A stretch of DNA of 64,000 nt, taken from contig CAKKNE010000001.1 in NCBI GenBank assembly GCA_918797485.1, positions 4,278,001 through 4,342,000 of the forward strand, in the 5' to 3' direction. A program made the position numbers and the translations under genes. The notes beneath the pieces are model-generated. The model had not been told where the DNA came from, did no database searches, and saw only the letters and a list, made by a program, of their open reading frames with translations. This document shows, in pieces, positions 63,202 through 64,000 of the stretch (position 1 is its first letter; each line of letters starts with the position of its first letter). Source of the stretch: Pelagomonas calceolata. Its lineage: Eukaryota > Sar > Pelagophyceae > Pelagomonadales > Pelagomonadaceae.

Positions 63202-63677
63202 TCTGTTGTTTTGGGTATGGCTGGAGTCTGGGAGAGCTTGTTTGTTGCGCACAGAGTGCCGTTATCAGCGCTGATTGCCGAGCAGCCAAGTTGTGATCTG
63301 TTTTGTGCACTGTTGATTTCTTGTGCCCCAAGATTTGGCAGCGGCTGTGAAAATCCCCCCGCCGATTTCGAGCACGATGGCGCGTGGCAGGGCTGCGGCG
63401 AGTTCAGCATTTGGGACACGTAGTCGTCCGGATGCCGGTTGGAGGACCCTCAAAGAACCTCCTACCGGACCTTTCCTTCCCAAAACCCGAATTGCGCGAA
63501 AAACCCGTCGCAGAAGGCGTCTTTGCTAGCATGCTAGCCACCGACTTTCAGCCGTCATAAGCGCATCGTTGCTGCACGCAGACGCGTTACGGCTGGTCCA
63601 TATCGTCCCGCGGGCAGTCAGCTGCAATCGCTGCGTCAAACCCCGCATCTTACGAGCCAGTAGACCTCATATAGAAC
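63202..63677. promoter_or_regulatory. Divergent region with a 14-base palindrome
   Basis: 476 bases between paralog 2 and PDH E1 alpha. GCTAGCATGCTAGC at 63525..63538 is a perfect palindrome 140 bases before the PDH start and may be a compact relative of the CTAG dyad. No gene is visible. Confidence 0.35.
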
Positions 63678-64000
63678 ATGCTCCGCACCGCCATCCGTCG
63701 CGCGGCCAGCGCGCGCCCTGCGCGACGCACCCTCTCCGAAGCGTCCATCACCGTCGACTTCCCGGGCGCCTACACGGCCCACCTGGGCGACGAGCCCGCG
63801 GCGACGGCCGAGACCAATAAAACCGAGCTCCTCGAGTACTTCAAGACCATGTACACGATGCGCCGCATGGAGATTACGTGTGATAACGAGTACAAGGCCC
63901 GGACGATCCGCGGGTTCTGCCATTTGTACGACGGCCAGGAGGCGATCGGCACGGGCGTGCAGGCGGCCCTGTCCCCGGAGGACTCGTGGATCACGTCCTA
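63678..64000 (+). CDS. PDHA1: Pyruvate dehydrogenase E1 alpha, mitochondrial (5' part)
   Basis: Runs off the window after ~107 residues. MLRTAIRRAASARPARRTLS is a mitochondrial presequence. Then TVDFPGAYTAHL, LLEYFKTMYTMRRMEITCDN, YKARTIRGFCHLYDGQEAIG and VQAALSPEDSWIT are E1-alpha hallmarks (thiamine diphosphate site begins just downstream). It is the decarboxylating subunit of the mitochondrial complex. The plastid form lacks this presequence and reads differently at RGFCHLYDGQEA. Confidence 0.95.
   Translation, partial: MLRTAIRRAASARPARRTLSEASITVDFPGAYTAHLGDEPAATAETNKTELLEYFKTMYTMRRMEITCDNEYKARTIRGFCHLYDGQEAIGTGVQAALSPEDSWITS

Noticed and set aside
1-64000. CRISPR arrays, rRNA and tRNA genes
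   Set aside because: No regularly spaced direct repeats, no rRNA blocks and no cloverleaf with a GTTCRA arm could be seen by eye; a tRNA scan could still find one.
1-64000. Retroelements, LTRs, large DNA transposons or viral genes
   Set aside because: No reverse transcriptase, integrase, transposase or capsid-like protein was found; the only mobile sequences seen are the short introner copies.

Overview
This window is nuclear DNA of a gene-dense, visibly GC-rich single-celled eukaryote. The best fit is a stramenopile alga of the pelagophyte type (Aureococcus or Pelagomonas-like). The evidence is: eukaryotic genes (RPS17, SRP receptor alpha, PAM16, ATP10, SCO, RIT1, mitochondrial carrier, PDH E1 alpha); proteins with ASAF-like bipartite plastid signals; tandem MYND, ankyrin, TerD and RelA/SpoT-like proteins common in such algae; and short spliceosomal introns built from a repeated terminal-inverted-repeat element. 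The species call is inference; nothing here names it.

Layout: I support 45 protein genes, packed on both strands. Convergent neighbours are often separated by only 1 to 100 bases, and one pair overlaps. 1-16.6 kb holds a RelA/SpoT-like membrane protein, a TerD protein, two glycoside hydrolases (GH128-like and GH18), ATP10, a SUMO/2-oxoglutarate-oxygenase hybrid, a Sel1 protein, an RlmL-like RNA methyltransferase and a secreted CRAL-TRIO protein. 16.6-28.6 kb holds SRP receptor alpha, an ankyrin protein, a mitochondrial carrier, two adjacent inward-rectifier-like K+ channels (one fused to two GST/CLIC-like domains), a rhomboid, RPS17 and an aquaglyceroporin. 29-44 kb holds a TRF4-type nucleotidyltransferase, a sulfotransferase-like protein, a serine-less lipase-like protein, an ankyrin protein, a beta-propeller protein, SAP and UIM proteins and a FEN1-like PIN nuclease. 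44-64 kb holds a GT31 glycosyltransferase, a HAD protein, PAM16, RIT1, SCO, a Tudor-like protein, ACBD6, an FG-GAP adhesin-like protein, a MYND/TPR protein, two paralogous plastid proteins and the start of PDH E1 alpha. The genes share no pathway; this is an ordinary chromosomal housekeeping mix.

Two genome-wide systems stand out. First, at least five introns are recognisable introner elements with inverted termini (CTGTGTGGAAAT-like). At most insertions the duplicated 8-base target supplies the GT donor and the element's end supplies the AG acceptor. Six more introns look like decayed members. Second, an imperfect 20-25 bp dyad (GCTAGCG, short spacer, GTAASACACTAG) recurs about ten times, only in 5' intergenic DNA and mostly midway in divergent promoters. 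I do not recognise it as a described element, and it is the best candidate for something new. Two domain fusions, SUMO split by an oxygenase and Kir channel plus tandem GST/CLIC, are the most unusual proteins.
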